Notes under the pieces: model-generated
Seen by the model: only the letters and a program-made list of their open reading frames with translations
Told to the model about the DNA's origin: nothing
The model's database searches: none
Translations under genes and position numbers: made by a program
NCBI GenBank assembly: GCA_965220095.1
Contig: CBDCPD010000002.1
Span: 1 to 64,000 of the forward strand
Direction: 5' to 3'
DNA from: Bin87 sp965220095
GTDB taxonomy: Bacteria; Chloroflexota; Dehalococcoidia; Lucifugimonadales; UBA3495
Length of the DNA: 64,000 bases
Shown: positions 44,180 through 52,361 of the stretch, one piece after another
How positions within the stretch are numbered: position 1 is the stretch's first letter
Layout: the number at the start of each line of letters is the position of its first letter

Positions 44180-45763
44180 TTAGAGCGTGTTGACAAATTG
44201 AGCATGGAACCCGGAAACGGGGTTTTCAACGGATAGTTCCGAGTAACCCCGAGACTGTGTTCCGTGACTAATACTATTCGTAACACTTTTGGCGCCTTGG
44301 CCCGCCGCTTGAATACGGCGGGCCGGCCTTGGGCCACGGACCCTGTTCCTGTAGGAACTCGTCGCGGTACCTTCCGGCTTGAACACGCTTAGCTCCAAGC
44401 CTAGACGTGGTTGACTTGGCTCAGAGCTGGATGGCTGTTCTCGCCACCCGGTGGGTGCGGTCAGTACGTCGAGTGTATGACCTGACTGCCATTCGCAGTG
44501 GCGGACGTAGGCCCGGTTGCGAATGATGACGGCGGCAGTCCAGTCGGCGAGGGCGTAGATATCCCAGTTCCGACACCGGAACACCGCTTGGCTCTCGCGG
44601 TTGCTCCGGTGTCGGTCCCCGCAGCGCGGGCAGGTCTGGGACGTGCCGTGCGGCGGAACGGAGACGGTGGGTATGCCGAGCTTGGCGGCTTCCTCGCGGA
44701 GTAGTTTTCCGACGTGGCCGATGGCCGACTCGGCAAGGCTCTCATTCAGTTTTCGCTTCGCGGCAACGTTTTTGCCCGGGGCAGCGATGGTGCCACGAGC
44801 TGAGGCCATCATGCTGATAGGGTGCAGGCTTTCGATGGCGACCATCTTGGGCTGTGCTTCGAGCAGGATAACTCTGATCTGGCTCCGCAAATCTTGGTCG
44901 CGGGTTTGGGCGTAACGGCGGCCTCGGTCATGGGACTTTGAGACGGCGTGCCGCCGGCGCTTGCTGTCACGGGGCTTGCCCGCGATGTGACGCTGGTGCT
45001 TACGCTTTTGGTTGCGTCGTCGACCGCCGCCCTGATGATGGGCGCGGTGGCCAGAACTGACCGCAAGGTGGTTCTTGGCGCCGCGGTCGGCGCCTACGAT
45101 GTCCTCTACGCTTTGGATGTCCAGTTCTTCGAGGAGCATCGGCTCGGGCACACTCACCTGAACGTGGAGGCAGTAGTGCCGGCGTTGGAGTGGCGTGCGT
45201 GGGCCGTAGTTCTTCACCGGGACGAGTCGTATGGAGCGGATGTCCAGCCATTTTAGGGTCTGGCGGCCGCGTAGCCTGACGGTGAAACCGCATTGCCGGC
45301 TGGAGAGGGTTTGACTGTCGTCGCTGACCTGAAAGAGCCGCCGGTCGGTGATCGTCAGGCTGAGGCGGCGGTGCTTGCGGGTCCGGTGTGTCAGCGTACG
45401 ACGGTGAGGTCGGATGTCCCGGTGCTTTGGTTCCTCGCCGTTGGCGATGGCTCGGGCAATGCGTTCCAGTCGCTCGGTGCGTCCTTGCTGCATCCGCTGA
45501 TTGGCTTCCCAAGCCTGCTCGCCGCCTTCCTGGTGGATGTAGTAGGGTGCGTCGGCTTTTTGCCGGTTGGCCTGCCGCCAAGCGGTGATGCGCTTGTTGA
45601 GGGCGTCGGGATGGTTCTTGCCGCTGCGCTTGGGCAGGTTGGGTTCCCGGTTGAGCACGTCCACGGCGTGGTTGTAGGCGAGGTTCTGCTGGGTGGCATG
45701 GTGGCCGATGGCCCGGCTGGTGTCCGGGTCGCGGCGCAGGGAGAATGTCAGGGTGCGTATCAT
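44180..45763 (-). CDS. tnpB: TnpB-like RNA-guided nuclease (second lineage) within IS5-type ends
   Basis: Related to 38793-40334 (QQNLAYNHAVDVLNREPNLP, RPHRRTLTHRTRKH). RuvC Asp in IVGADRGAKNHLAVSS, Glu in PKMVAIESLHPISMM, Asp in YALADWTAAVIIRNR. The zinc ribbon has CPRCGDRH but the second pair is FRCRNWDI, so one Cys is lost (CRHC to CRNW). ATG 45763 (MIRTLTFSLRRDPD) is preferred; the 30 residues upstream in the open frame (MEAQRIADHQ) may be the start of an IS5 transposase. The C-terminus reads through the left terminal repeat and stops in the target TA. Confidence 0.78.
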   Translation of the reverse strand: MIRTLTFSLRRDPDTSRAIGHHATQQNLAYNHAVDVLNREPNLPKRSGKNHPDALNKRITAWRQANRQKADAPYYIHQEGGEQAWEANQRMQQGRTERLERIARAIANGEEPKHRDIRPHRRTLTHRTRKHRRLSLTITDRRLFQVSDDSQTLSSRQCGFTVRLRGRQTLKWLDIRSIRLVPVKNYGPRTPLQRRHYCLHVQVSVPEPMLLEELDIQSVEDIVGADRGAKNHLAVSSGHRAHHQGGGRRRNQKRKHQRHIAGKPRDSKRRRHAVSKSHDRGRRYAQTRDQDLRSQIRVILLEAQPKMVAIESLHPISMMASARGTIAAPGKNVAAKRKLNESLAESAIGHVGKLLREEAAKLGIPTVSVPPHGTSQTCPRCGDRHRSNRESQAVFRCRNWDIYALADWTAAVIIRNRAYVRHCEWQSGHTLDVLTAPTGWREQPSSSEPSQPRLGLELSVFKPEGTATSSYRNRVRGPRPARRIQAAGQGAKSVTNSISHGTQSRGYSELSVENPVSGFHAQFVNTL

Positions 45764-45867
45764 GGCAGTTGTTGTACGGTTAGGAGCCCTCAGTGTAGGG
45801 TATCTTAAATTCAGCAGTATGCTCTGATGGTCGGCGATTCGTTGCGCTTCCATTTGTCAACAGACCC
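44183..45867 (-). mobile_element. TnpB gene inside IS5-type terminal repeats
   Basis: Ends GAGCGTGTTGACAAAT (44183-44198) and ATTTGTCAACAGACCC (45852-45867) are inverted repeats of the same type as the IS5 copy at 2128-2935, next to TA within TTAG/CTAG. The cargo is a tnpB and no DDE transposase. The CTAG at the right (45867-45870) contains the TAG stop of vWA-1. It is either a tnpB element that landed in a short IS5 derivative or an IS5 shell mobilised in trans. Confidence 0.65.
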
Positions 45868-46727
45868 TAGTGCAGTTCCACGTTGGACGGGCCGCGCGTC
45901 CCGATGTCCAGGAATTGGACCAACGACGTCATATCGGCGTTGAAGACGAACCCGCGCGAATACTCGCTCATCTGGAGGTCCAGGCTTGCCGCCAGGTTAC
46001 GGCTGGCCTCCGGAAGCACCGACGACATCCGAAACAGCCGCACCGCCAGTTCGTCGGGTAGCCCTTCCTCAGTGTCGGGGAACTGAATCGGCATCGTCGC
46101 CATCTCGGAAAGGTGGATGTTGAACACCAGCACGTTGCCGTCGTTGGTCTGGAGTTCCATTATGCGTTGGGCCCGGGGCTCCGGATCGCCGTCGGTGGCG
46201 TTGCCATCGGAAACGTTGATGACGATGGGCGGGAAGGAGTCCGGGAAGTGCCCAACCCAGTTCTCTATAGACAGGGCGGCGTAATCCAGCGCCTCGCACA
46301 TCGGCGTGCCGTATTCTGCGTGAGGATGCAGCCAGACCGGAAACCGCCGGGTTACTTCGATTACCCCGCCGGCGCCGTCGCTCTCCCGCACCTGCCGTTC
46401 CTCCACTTGGGCGGTGTCCGCCACCTGGCTAATCAGCAGGAATGGCTGCTCCGGAGAAGTTCCGGCGAGGGCGCTGAAGATTATCGGCGCGCCCGTGCCG
46501 TCGGTATTGTAGCCCAGAATGCCGATGTGGAAGTAATCCCGAACGTCTATCCCCTGAGAGCAACGCTGCGTCACCGCGTCCAGTATCCGGTTGATGGCGT
46601 CCGACGCTTGGTCCATCTTGCGTTGGCCCGGCTGTCCGGCCAGTGCGGCCTCCATCGAACCCGACCGGTCAACCAGGAACAGGAAGCACCCCGGACTGGT
46701 GCGGCTGATGTCTGCTGAGTAGGGCAT
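45867..46727 (-). CDS. vWA domain protein 1 (TerY-like, intact MIDAS)
   Basis: A 286-residue cytosolic vWA protein. The MIDAS metal site is complete: FLFLVDRSGSM (DxSxS, about residues 19-23), GTPMCEAL (Thr) and INVSDGNATDGD (Asp). GGAGG (46733-46737) precedes ATG 46727. It is the only one of three paralogues here with a full MIDAS; all share MPY(S/T)A(D/E)IS at the start and FLDIGTRGPSN at the end. It probably binds partner proteins under control of the kinase and PP2C encoded just downstream. Its stop codon TAG lies in the CTAG taken by the IS5-type element. Confidence 0.88.
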   Translation of the reverse strand: MPYSADISRTSPGCFLFLVDRSGSMEAALAGQPGQRKMDQASDAINRILDAVTQRCSQGIDVRDYFHIGILGYNTDGTGAPIIFSALAGTSPEQPFLLISQVADTAQVEERQVRESDGAGGVIEVTRRFPVWLHPHAEYGTPMCEALDYAALSIENWVGHFPDSFPPIVINVSDGNATDGDPEPRAQRIMELQTNDGNVLVFNIHLSEMATMPIQFPDTEEGLPDELAVRLFRMSSVLPEASRNLAASLDLQMSEYSRGFVFNADMTSLVQFLDIGTRGPSNVELH

Positions 46728-46742
46728 TTGGTTGCCTCCTCT

Positions 46743-48309
46743 CCGATAGATAAACGCTAAACAACGTTCGACAATGCGAGTGTTGGTTGCGATGCAACCT
46801 GCGTGATCAAGCCACGCAGGAAGGGGCTATCTCCCAAAGCCCGTAGGAATATCCCACGGGCGCCGTTTACGTCACGATCCATTCCGAAACCGGTCTCATC
46901 CCGAATCACCTTGGCGCCGCCCAATTTGGTGTTCACGGCGCCGTCCCAGCTGCGGGTCTTGCTGGTGTACGCCTCGTTGACGTCGAGCACCAATGCGCCG
47001 CGCTGCCAGGCTTTCCACTGCAAGCGTTGCTTGAACTCGAAGTGGCGGAAAGTGAGCATCATGCGGGCGGTCTTGCTGCGGATCTTCCGGCCAGCCCTTT
47101 GGGTCATGTCGTGGGTCTCGAAAGTTGGTAGCAGGATGATCCGGTAGTTGCTGGTCAACCAGCGAGCCAGCTGCCAATGGAGCTCGTCCACCAGGTTGGT
47201 GATTCGCTGCCGCATTCGCGCCTGTGCGGCGCGCATTTGCCGACGTTTTGGTCGGTTGGGTTCCTTGGTGGTACGGCTGATGAGGTCGTCGAGCCAGTGA
47301 CAGAGCCGCTGGATGCGCCCGAAGGCGTGGTAACCGAGCTTGCCGCAGTCGGTTTCGGAAAAGTAGGTGAGAAAGGTGCGAACGCCGGGGTCGAGCGCCA
47401 CTACGCCATCACCGCTTGGGGTCTCAATGTCGCATTGCGCCGGGTAAGGAACGATGAGCCAATAGAGGCCGCGCTCTTTCACCAGCCGGCATTCCTGTTG
47501 CCCCGCTGGGATGGCTTCGGCCATCCGCAGCGGTCCGAGAATGGTGTGATAGACGCCGTGCTCCGTCACGGCGTCGTCTGGTATGTAGCAGGATTGCCTG
47601 GGGTTCTGGCGGCTGCGGTAGCCGAGTTGGGCGAACTCTTCGTCGGCTCTGCTGCCGTGTGCCTGGTGGGACTTGAGTTCCAAGTTGAAGGTCTTGACGT
47701 TGCTCATGGCGCGGCAGGCGTCCCTGACTGCCGTGCGTTTCACTTGGTAGGGAACGGAATCCCATTCGGGATGTAGCGCTTTGACTTCCGGCATCACCAT
47801 GCTGGCGATATGTTTCCAAACTGCCGGAATGCCTGACTGGAGGATCTCGACGGTGAGGTTGTAGGTCCAACGGCTGGCGGTCAGCCAGGTGGCGATAGCG
47901 AGCTTCTGGGTGCGGTCTGGATAGACTTGGATCCGGCGAGCCTGTTGCTTGGTGGCGCCAGCGGTGGTGTGCACGGTCGTGGCCGGCACCGCGGCCGTCG
48001 AATAAAGTCTGGGCAGGTCTGGGTTTTGGGCCGCGATGCGGTTCATAGAGAACCAGGAATGGGCTGCGGTTTTGCTGGACCAGCCGTGTGGTCTGTTGAT
48101 AGCCGCACCGCGGTCTGCGGTTCCGGTAGGCAGCCAGAGGGCAGCGCTGAAAGCTGCGATGGTCTGGTTCCAGTAAGGCCGGCGGTGTAGCGGGGTCGGA
48201 TGCTCCGTCGGGTCGCTGGAGTCGCCTGTCCGTTGGTCGGTCGCTCGATGGTTGGTGTTTATCAACATATCTCAACGTTGCTCAATATATTGTGGTCTCG
48301 ACGTGAGCC
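46743..48309 (-). mobile_element. IS607-type element D, tnpB only
   Basis: The right end TATCTATCGG (46743) and left end GGCTCACGTCGAGACC (48309) match elements A/B, with GG at both borders, but there is no tnpA. It fills the gap between vWA-2 and vWA-1; its right end touches the vWA-1 ribosome-binding site. It probably moves using recombinase from full copies. Confidence 0.82.
46757..48268 (-). CDS. tnpB: IS607-type TnpB, standalone copy D (no zinc finger)
   Basis: A 503-residue TnpB. VALDPGVRTFLTYF (Asp), LLPTFETHDM (Glu) and GMDRDVNGARG (Asp) are kept; the zinc-finger position reads TSKTRSWDG. The N-terminal segment (YWNQTIAAFSAALWLPTGT, SSKTAAHSWFSMNR, DLPRLYS) matches the tnpA-overlapping N-terminus of copies A and B, although tnpA is gone. 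ATG 48268 lies in the left end. The 3' end and right end should encode the omega RNA. Confidence 0.82.
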   Translation of the reverse strand: MLINTNHRATDQRTGDSSDPTEHPTPLHRRPYWNQTIAAFSAALWLPTGTADRGAAINRPHGWSSKTAAHSWFSMNRIAAQNPDLPRLYSTAAVPATTVHTTAGATKQQARRIQVYPDRTQKLAIATWLTASRWTYNLTVEILQSGIPAVWKHIASMVMPEVKALHPEWDSVPYQVKRTAVRDACRAMSNVKTFNLELKSHQAHGSRADEEFAQLGYRSRQNPRQSCYIPDDAVTEHGVYHTILGPLRMAEAIPAGQQECRLVKERGLYWLIVPYPAQCDIETPSGDGVVALDPGVRTFLTYFSETDCGKLGYHAFGRIQRLCHWLDDLISRTTKEPNRPKRRQMRAAQARMRQRITNLVDELHWQLARWLTSNYRIILLPTFETHDMTQRAGRKIRSKTARMMLTFRHFEFKQRLQWKAWQRGALVLDVNEAYTSKTRSWDGAVNTKLGGAKVIRDETGFGMDRDVNGARGIFLRALGDSPFLRGLITQVASQPTLALSNVV

Positions 48310-48372
48310 GTTCTAACGGGTTATTGACGGACATTGGCGCCGCTACTGTAACATTATGCTGGTCGCCTGCGG

Positions 48373-49251
48373 TCAGTGTAGGTTGGACGGGCCGCGGGTG
48401 CCGATGTCGAGGAACTGCGCCAGAGCTACCGCGTCGGCATTCAAGATAAGCCCGCGGGAGTTTTCGTCCACTGGAAATCCCATGCTGGCCGCCTGCTGGC
48501 GGAATCTTTCCGGCAGCACCGAAGCCATGCCGAACATCATTTTGGAGTCACCCGGACCCTCGCCGAGAGAGGGCAGGCCATCTTCGCGGCTCGGGAACAT
48601 GGTGGGACTGGTCTTCGCACTGGAGAGGTGGATTGTGAACAGGAGCACGTTGCCGTCGCTGGTTTGCAGACTCCTGATGCGATTGGCGGCTTGCTGGGGA
48701 TCGCCATCGGTCAACACACCGTCGGAGATGACCACTACGACGGGCGGGTAAGAGTCGGGATACTGGTCAATCCATTCCGCCAGCGGGCGCTCGATAAAAT
48801 TCAGCATTCCCCGCAAGGGGTCCTTCCATCCCTTGCCTCGGACCCGCAGCCAGACTGGCATCCGTCGGGTGACCTCGACTATCTCCCCGCCACCGTAGTC
48901 CTCTTTCACCCGCTTTTCCTCAATTTCGGCCACCTCCACTACCTGGCTGATGGGGAGGAATGGCCGCTCCGGTGTGGTCCCGGCGAGGGCGCTATTAACA
49001 TCCATATTGTTGACTAATAACCATCCGGCATTAAAGCTCAAAATGCCGATGTGGAAGTAATCCCGGACATCCATGCCTGAGGAACAGCGTTGGGACAGAG
49101 TGTCCACAATCCGGTTGACGGCGTCCGCGGCTACCGCCCCTTTGGTCTGCCCCGGCAGTCCGGGCATTGGATCGCCCATCCCCATACACTGGACCACCAG
49201 AAACAGGAAGCAACCGGGGTTCAAGCGGCTTATTTCGGCGGTATAGGGCAT
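48373..49251 (-). CDS. vWA domain protein 2 (MIDAS lost)
   Basis: A 292-residue paralogue of vWA-1. The MIDAS start is replaced: FLFLVVQCMGMG instead of LVDRSGSM, and the MIDAS Thr region GTPM is KDPL, while VISDGVLTDGDP keeps the later Asp. Metal-dependent ligand binding is therefore unlikely; it may act as a scaffold or decoy. ATG 49251 is chosen over 49287 by homology to the other two (MPYTAEIS) and a GGAGGG about 9 bases upstream. Flanked on both sides by tnpB elements D and E. Confidence 0.83.
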   Translation of the reverse strand: MPYTAEISRLNPGCFLFLVVQCMGMGDPMPGLPGQTKGAVAADAVNRIVDTLSQRCSSGMDVRDYFHIGILSFNAGWLLVNNMDVNSALAGTTPERPFLPISQVVEVAEIEEKRVKEDYGGGEIVEVTRRMPVWLRVRGKGWKDPLRGMLNFIERPLAEWIDQYPDSYPPVVVVISDGVLTDGDPQQAANRIRSLQTSDGNVLLFTIHLSSAKTSPTMFPSREDGLPSLGEGPGDSKMMFGMASVLPERFRQQAASMGFPVDENSRGLILNADAVALAQFLDIGTRGPSNLH

Positions 49252-49303
49252 TTCAGGGGCCCTCCATCGTTGACAACTGGCTGCCATCAGTCAAAGCATC
49301 ATG

Positions 49304-50870
49304 CCGATAGATAAACGCTAAACAACGTTCGACGCTGCGGCGGTTGTTCGCGATGCAACCTGCGTGAGCAAGCCACGCAGGAAGGGACTATCTCCCAAAG
49401 CCCGCAGGAATATCCCACGGGCGCCGTTTATGTCACGATCCATTCCGAAACCGTTCTCATCTCGGATTACCTTGGCGCCGCCCAATTTGGTGTTCACGGT
49501 GCCGTCCCAGCTGCGGGTCTTGCTGGTGTACGCCTCGTTGACGTCGAGCACCAATGCGCCGCGCTGCCAGGCTTTCCACCGCAGGCGCTGCTTGAACTCG
49601 TAGTGGCGGAAAGTGAGCATCATGCGGGCTGTCTTGCTGCGGATTCTCCGGCCAGCCCTTTGGGTCATGTCGTGGGTCTCGAAAGTCGGTAGCAGGATGA
49701 TCCGGTAGTTGCTGGTCAACCAGCGAGCCAGTTGCCAATGGAGCTCGTCCACCAAGTTGGCTATTCGCTGCCGCATTCGCGCCTGTGCGCTGCGCATTTG
49801 GCGACGCTTGCGCCGGTTGGGTGCCTTGGCAGTGCGGCTGATGAGGTCGTCGAGCCAGTGACAGAGCCGCTGGATGCGCCCGAAGGCGTGGTGGCCGAGC
49901 TTGCCGCAGTCGGTTTCGGAAAAGTAGGTGAGAAAGGTGCGAACGCCAGGGTCGAGCGCCACTACGCCATCACCGCTTGGGGTCTCAATGTCGCATTGCG
50001 CAGGGTAAGGAACGACCAGCCAATAGAGGCCGCGCTCTTTCACCAGCCGGCATTCCTGTTGCCCCGCTGGGATGGCTTCGGCCATCCGCAGCGGTCCCAG
50101 AATGGTGTGATAGACGCCGTGCTCCGTCACGGCGTCGTCTGGTATGTAGCAGGATTGCTTGGGGTTCTGGCGGCTGCGGTAGCCGAGTTGGGCGAAGTCT
50201 TCGTCGGCTCTCTGGCCGTGTGCCTGGCTGTCCTTGAGTTCCAAGTTGAAGGTCTTGACGTTGCTCATGGCGCGGCAGGCGTCCCTGACTGCGGTGCGCT
50301 TCACCTGGTAGGGAACCGAATCCCATTCGGGATGGAGCGCTTTGGCTTCCGGCATTACCATGCTGGCGATGTGTTTCCATACTGCTGGAATGCCTGACTG
50401 GAGGATCTCGACGGTGAGGTTGTAGGTCCAACGGCTGGCGGTCAGCCAGGTGGCGATAGCGAGCTTCTGCGTGGTGTCTGGATAGACCTGTATCCGGCGA
50501 GCCTGTTGCTTGGTGGCGCCAGCGGTGGCGCGGGTGGCGGAGTCCTGAACTGCGGCTGACGAGTAGATCCTGGGGAGTTCTGAATCAGGAGCGGGGATGC
50601 GGTTGGTTGAGAACCATGAATGGGCGGCGGTTTTGCTGTCCCAAGATTGTGTTGTATTGATGAGCGAGTCGTGGTTTGCGGTACTGTTCGGCAACCAGAG
50701 GAAGTTGCTGAAAGCGGCGATCGTGTCGGACCAGTAAGGGGTGGGGTACCGCGGCGATGCGTGGGGTTCTGGGTTGCACGAGTTGCTTGGTCGCCGGTCG
50801 GGTGCTTGGTGTTGCGTGTTTGTCAACATAACTCAATGTTGCTCAATATATTATGGTCTAGAGGTTAGCC
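49304..50870 (-). mobile_element. IS607-type element E, tnpB only
   Basis: The right end TATCTATCGG (49304) and left end GGCTAACCTCTAGACC (50870) are GG-bounded, with no tnpA. It lies between vWA-3 and vWA-2. Its relation to D is close over the whole length. Confidence 0.82.
49318..50829 (-). CDS. tnpB: IS607-type TnpB, standalone copy E (no zinc finger)
   Basis: 503 residues. RuvC residues are as in copy D (VALDPGVRTF, LPTFETHDM, GMDRDINGARG), again with TSKTRSWDG at the zinc-finger site. The N-terminus (YWSDTIAAFSNFLWLPNST, DSKTAAHSWFSTNR) keeps the motif pattern of the other copies but differs at many positions, so the segment is under protein-level constraint. ATG 50829 lies in the left end. 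Confidence 0.82.
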   Translation of the reverse strand: MLTNTQHQAPDRRPSNSCNPEPHASPRYPTPYWSDTIAAFSNFLWLPNSTANHDSLINTTQSWDSKTAAHSWFSTNRIPAPDSELPRIYSSAAVQDSATRATAGATKQQARRIQVYPDTTQKLAIATWLTASRWTYNLTVEILQSGIPAVWKHIASMVMPEAKALHPEWDSVPYQVKRTAVRDACRAMSNVKTFNLELKDSQAHGQRADEDFAQLGYRSRQNPKQSCYIPDDAVTEHGVYHTILGPLRMAEAIPAGQQECRLVKERGLYWLVVPYPAQCDIETPSGDGVVALDPGVRTFLTYFSETDCGKLGHHAFGRIQRLCHWLDDLISRTAKAPNRRKRRQMRSAQARMRQRIANLVDELHWQLARWLTSNYRIILLPTFETHDMTQRAGRRIRSKTARMMLTFRHYEFKQRLRWKAWQRGALVLDVNEAYTSKTRSWDGTVNTKLGGAKVIRDENGFGMDRDINGARGIFLRALGDSPFLRGLLTQVASRTTAAASNVV

Positions 50871-50890
50871 GTCCGCCGGTCGCCCTACGG

Positions 50891-51729
50891 TCAGTGCAGG
50901 TTGGACGGGCCGCGGGTGCCGATGTCGAGGAACTGCGCCAGGGCTACGGCGTCGGCGTTCAAAACTAATCCGCGGGAGTTTTCGTCCGCCGCAAAGCCCA
51001 GGCTGTTCGCCGCCCGCCGGCTGCCCTCCGGCAGCACCGACGCCATACGGAACATCATTTTGGAATCGTCCGTACCCTCTCCTAAAGAAAGCAGGCCATC
51101 TTCCCGGCTGGGGAACAGGGTGGGACGGGATTGATTATTATGCGAGAGGTGGACGGTAAACAGCAGCACGTTGCCGTCGGTGGTTCGCAGGCTCTTTATG
51201 CGCTCCGCGTCCCCCAGCGGGTTGCCGTCGGTGGCATAACCATCGCAGATGATGATGACGATGGGCGGGTAGGAGTCGGGGTGCTGGCCAATCCATTCCG
51301 CCAAGGCGGGCTCCACACTCCTTAGCATTGCACACATCGGGTCAAGGCCTCCATTGTGATGCTTCAGCCAGACCGGCATCCGTCGGGTGACTTCGACTAT
51401 TTCCCCTCCGCCGTAGTCCTCCCTCACCTGCCTTTCCTCGATGTCGGCCACTTCCACTACCTTGCTGATGGGTAGGAAGGGACGCTCCGGGCTGGTTCCG
51501 GGAAGGGCGTAGGTAGTCTTTATCCCCATACCAAAGAGCCTTGTGGAAAAGCCCAAAACGCCGTGTGGAAGTAATCCCGCACATCCATACCTGAGGAGCA
51601 GCGTTGGGACAGCGTATCCACAATCCGGTTAACGGCGTCCGCCGATTCATGAGGTAGCGTCATACACTGGATCACCAGAAACAGGAAGCAACCGGGGTTT
51701 AAGCGGCTGATTTCGGCAGTATAGGGCAT
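50891..51729 (-). pseudogene. vWA domain protein 3 (MIDAS lost, one-base frameshift)
   Basis: A paralogue of vWA-2. The start MPYTAEISRLNPGCFLFLVI, then QCMTLPHES instead of DRSGS, shows MIDAS loss; later LDPMCAM replaces GTPMCEA and ICDGYATDGN keeps Asp. After MDVRDYFH the frame shifts: CACACGGCG reads where CACATCGGCG is expected, so one T is missing near 51568. The rest (GFSTRLFGMG to FLDIGTRGPSNLH) is intact in the new frame. Either a recent inactivation or an assembly error. It is the first gene of the operon as preserved. Confidence 0.8.
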
Positions 51730-51773
51730 TTCGGAGCCTTGCATTAAGTCAGCAATATGAGTAACCATAGATA

Positions 51774-52361
51774 GTGGTGGTCAGTAGTAATTACATACGC
51801 CTGTCGCAATGGGCCGCCCAGCATGGCATGCACCGTATGATAGCATGGCTACACTACAACGCTGGTACTCTCCCGCCGGAACTACAGCCCAAGAAGATCG
51901 GCAACATCATCTATGTCCTGGCGCATCCGGGGGCTCCGACCGGCCGGATCGTGGGCTATGCCAGAGTGAGCAGCGCTGAACAGAAACCCCATCTGGAGAA
52001 CCAGGCCAACCGTCTGTGGGCCTACGCCGGTCAGAACGGCATGCTGCTGGACGACGTGGTTTCCGAAGTAGCCAGTGGGCTGAACGACCGCTGGCCGAAA
52101 CTGCGCAAGCTGCTGAGTGATCCCACGGTGCGCACCGTGATCGTCGAACATCGGGAGCGTCTGGCGCGGTTTGGCGTAGGCATGGTGGAAGCCATGCTAC
52201 AGGCTCGGGGTGGCGCATTAATTGTGATTGACGACGCTGAGGTACCCGACGATCTGGTGCGGGACATGACCGAGATCCTGACCTGTTTCTGCGCGCGCCT
52301 TTACGGCAAGCGTTCGGAGGCCAACAAGGCCAGGCGAGCGGTGGAGGCGGCCAGTGGCTGA
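51774..52361 (+). CDS. tnpA: IS607 serine recombinase TnpA (third element, other subtype)
   Basis: 195 residues from GTG 51774. The N-terminal helix-turn-helix (IRLSQWAAQHGMHRMIAWLH) is followed by the resolvase core with GYARVSSAEQKPHLENQ (Ser nucleophile), VIVEHRERLARFG and MTEILTCFCARLYGKR. It overlaps the tnpB start by 8 bases, the classical IS607 arrangement, unlike the roughly 200-codon overlap in elements A and B. Confidence 0.88.
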   Translation: MVVSSNYIRLSQWAAQHGMHRMIAWLHYNAGTLPPELQPKKIGNIIYVLAHPGAPTGRIVGYARVSSAEQKPHLENQANRLWAYAGQNGMLLDDVVSEVASGLNDRWPKLRKLLSDPTVRTVIVEHRERLARFGVGMVEAMLQARGGALIVIDDAEVPDDLVRDMTEILTCFCARLYGKRSEANKARRAVEAASG

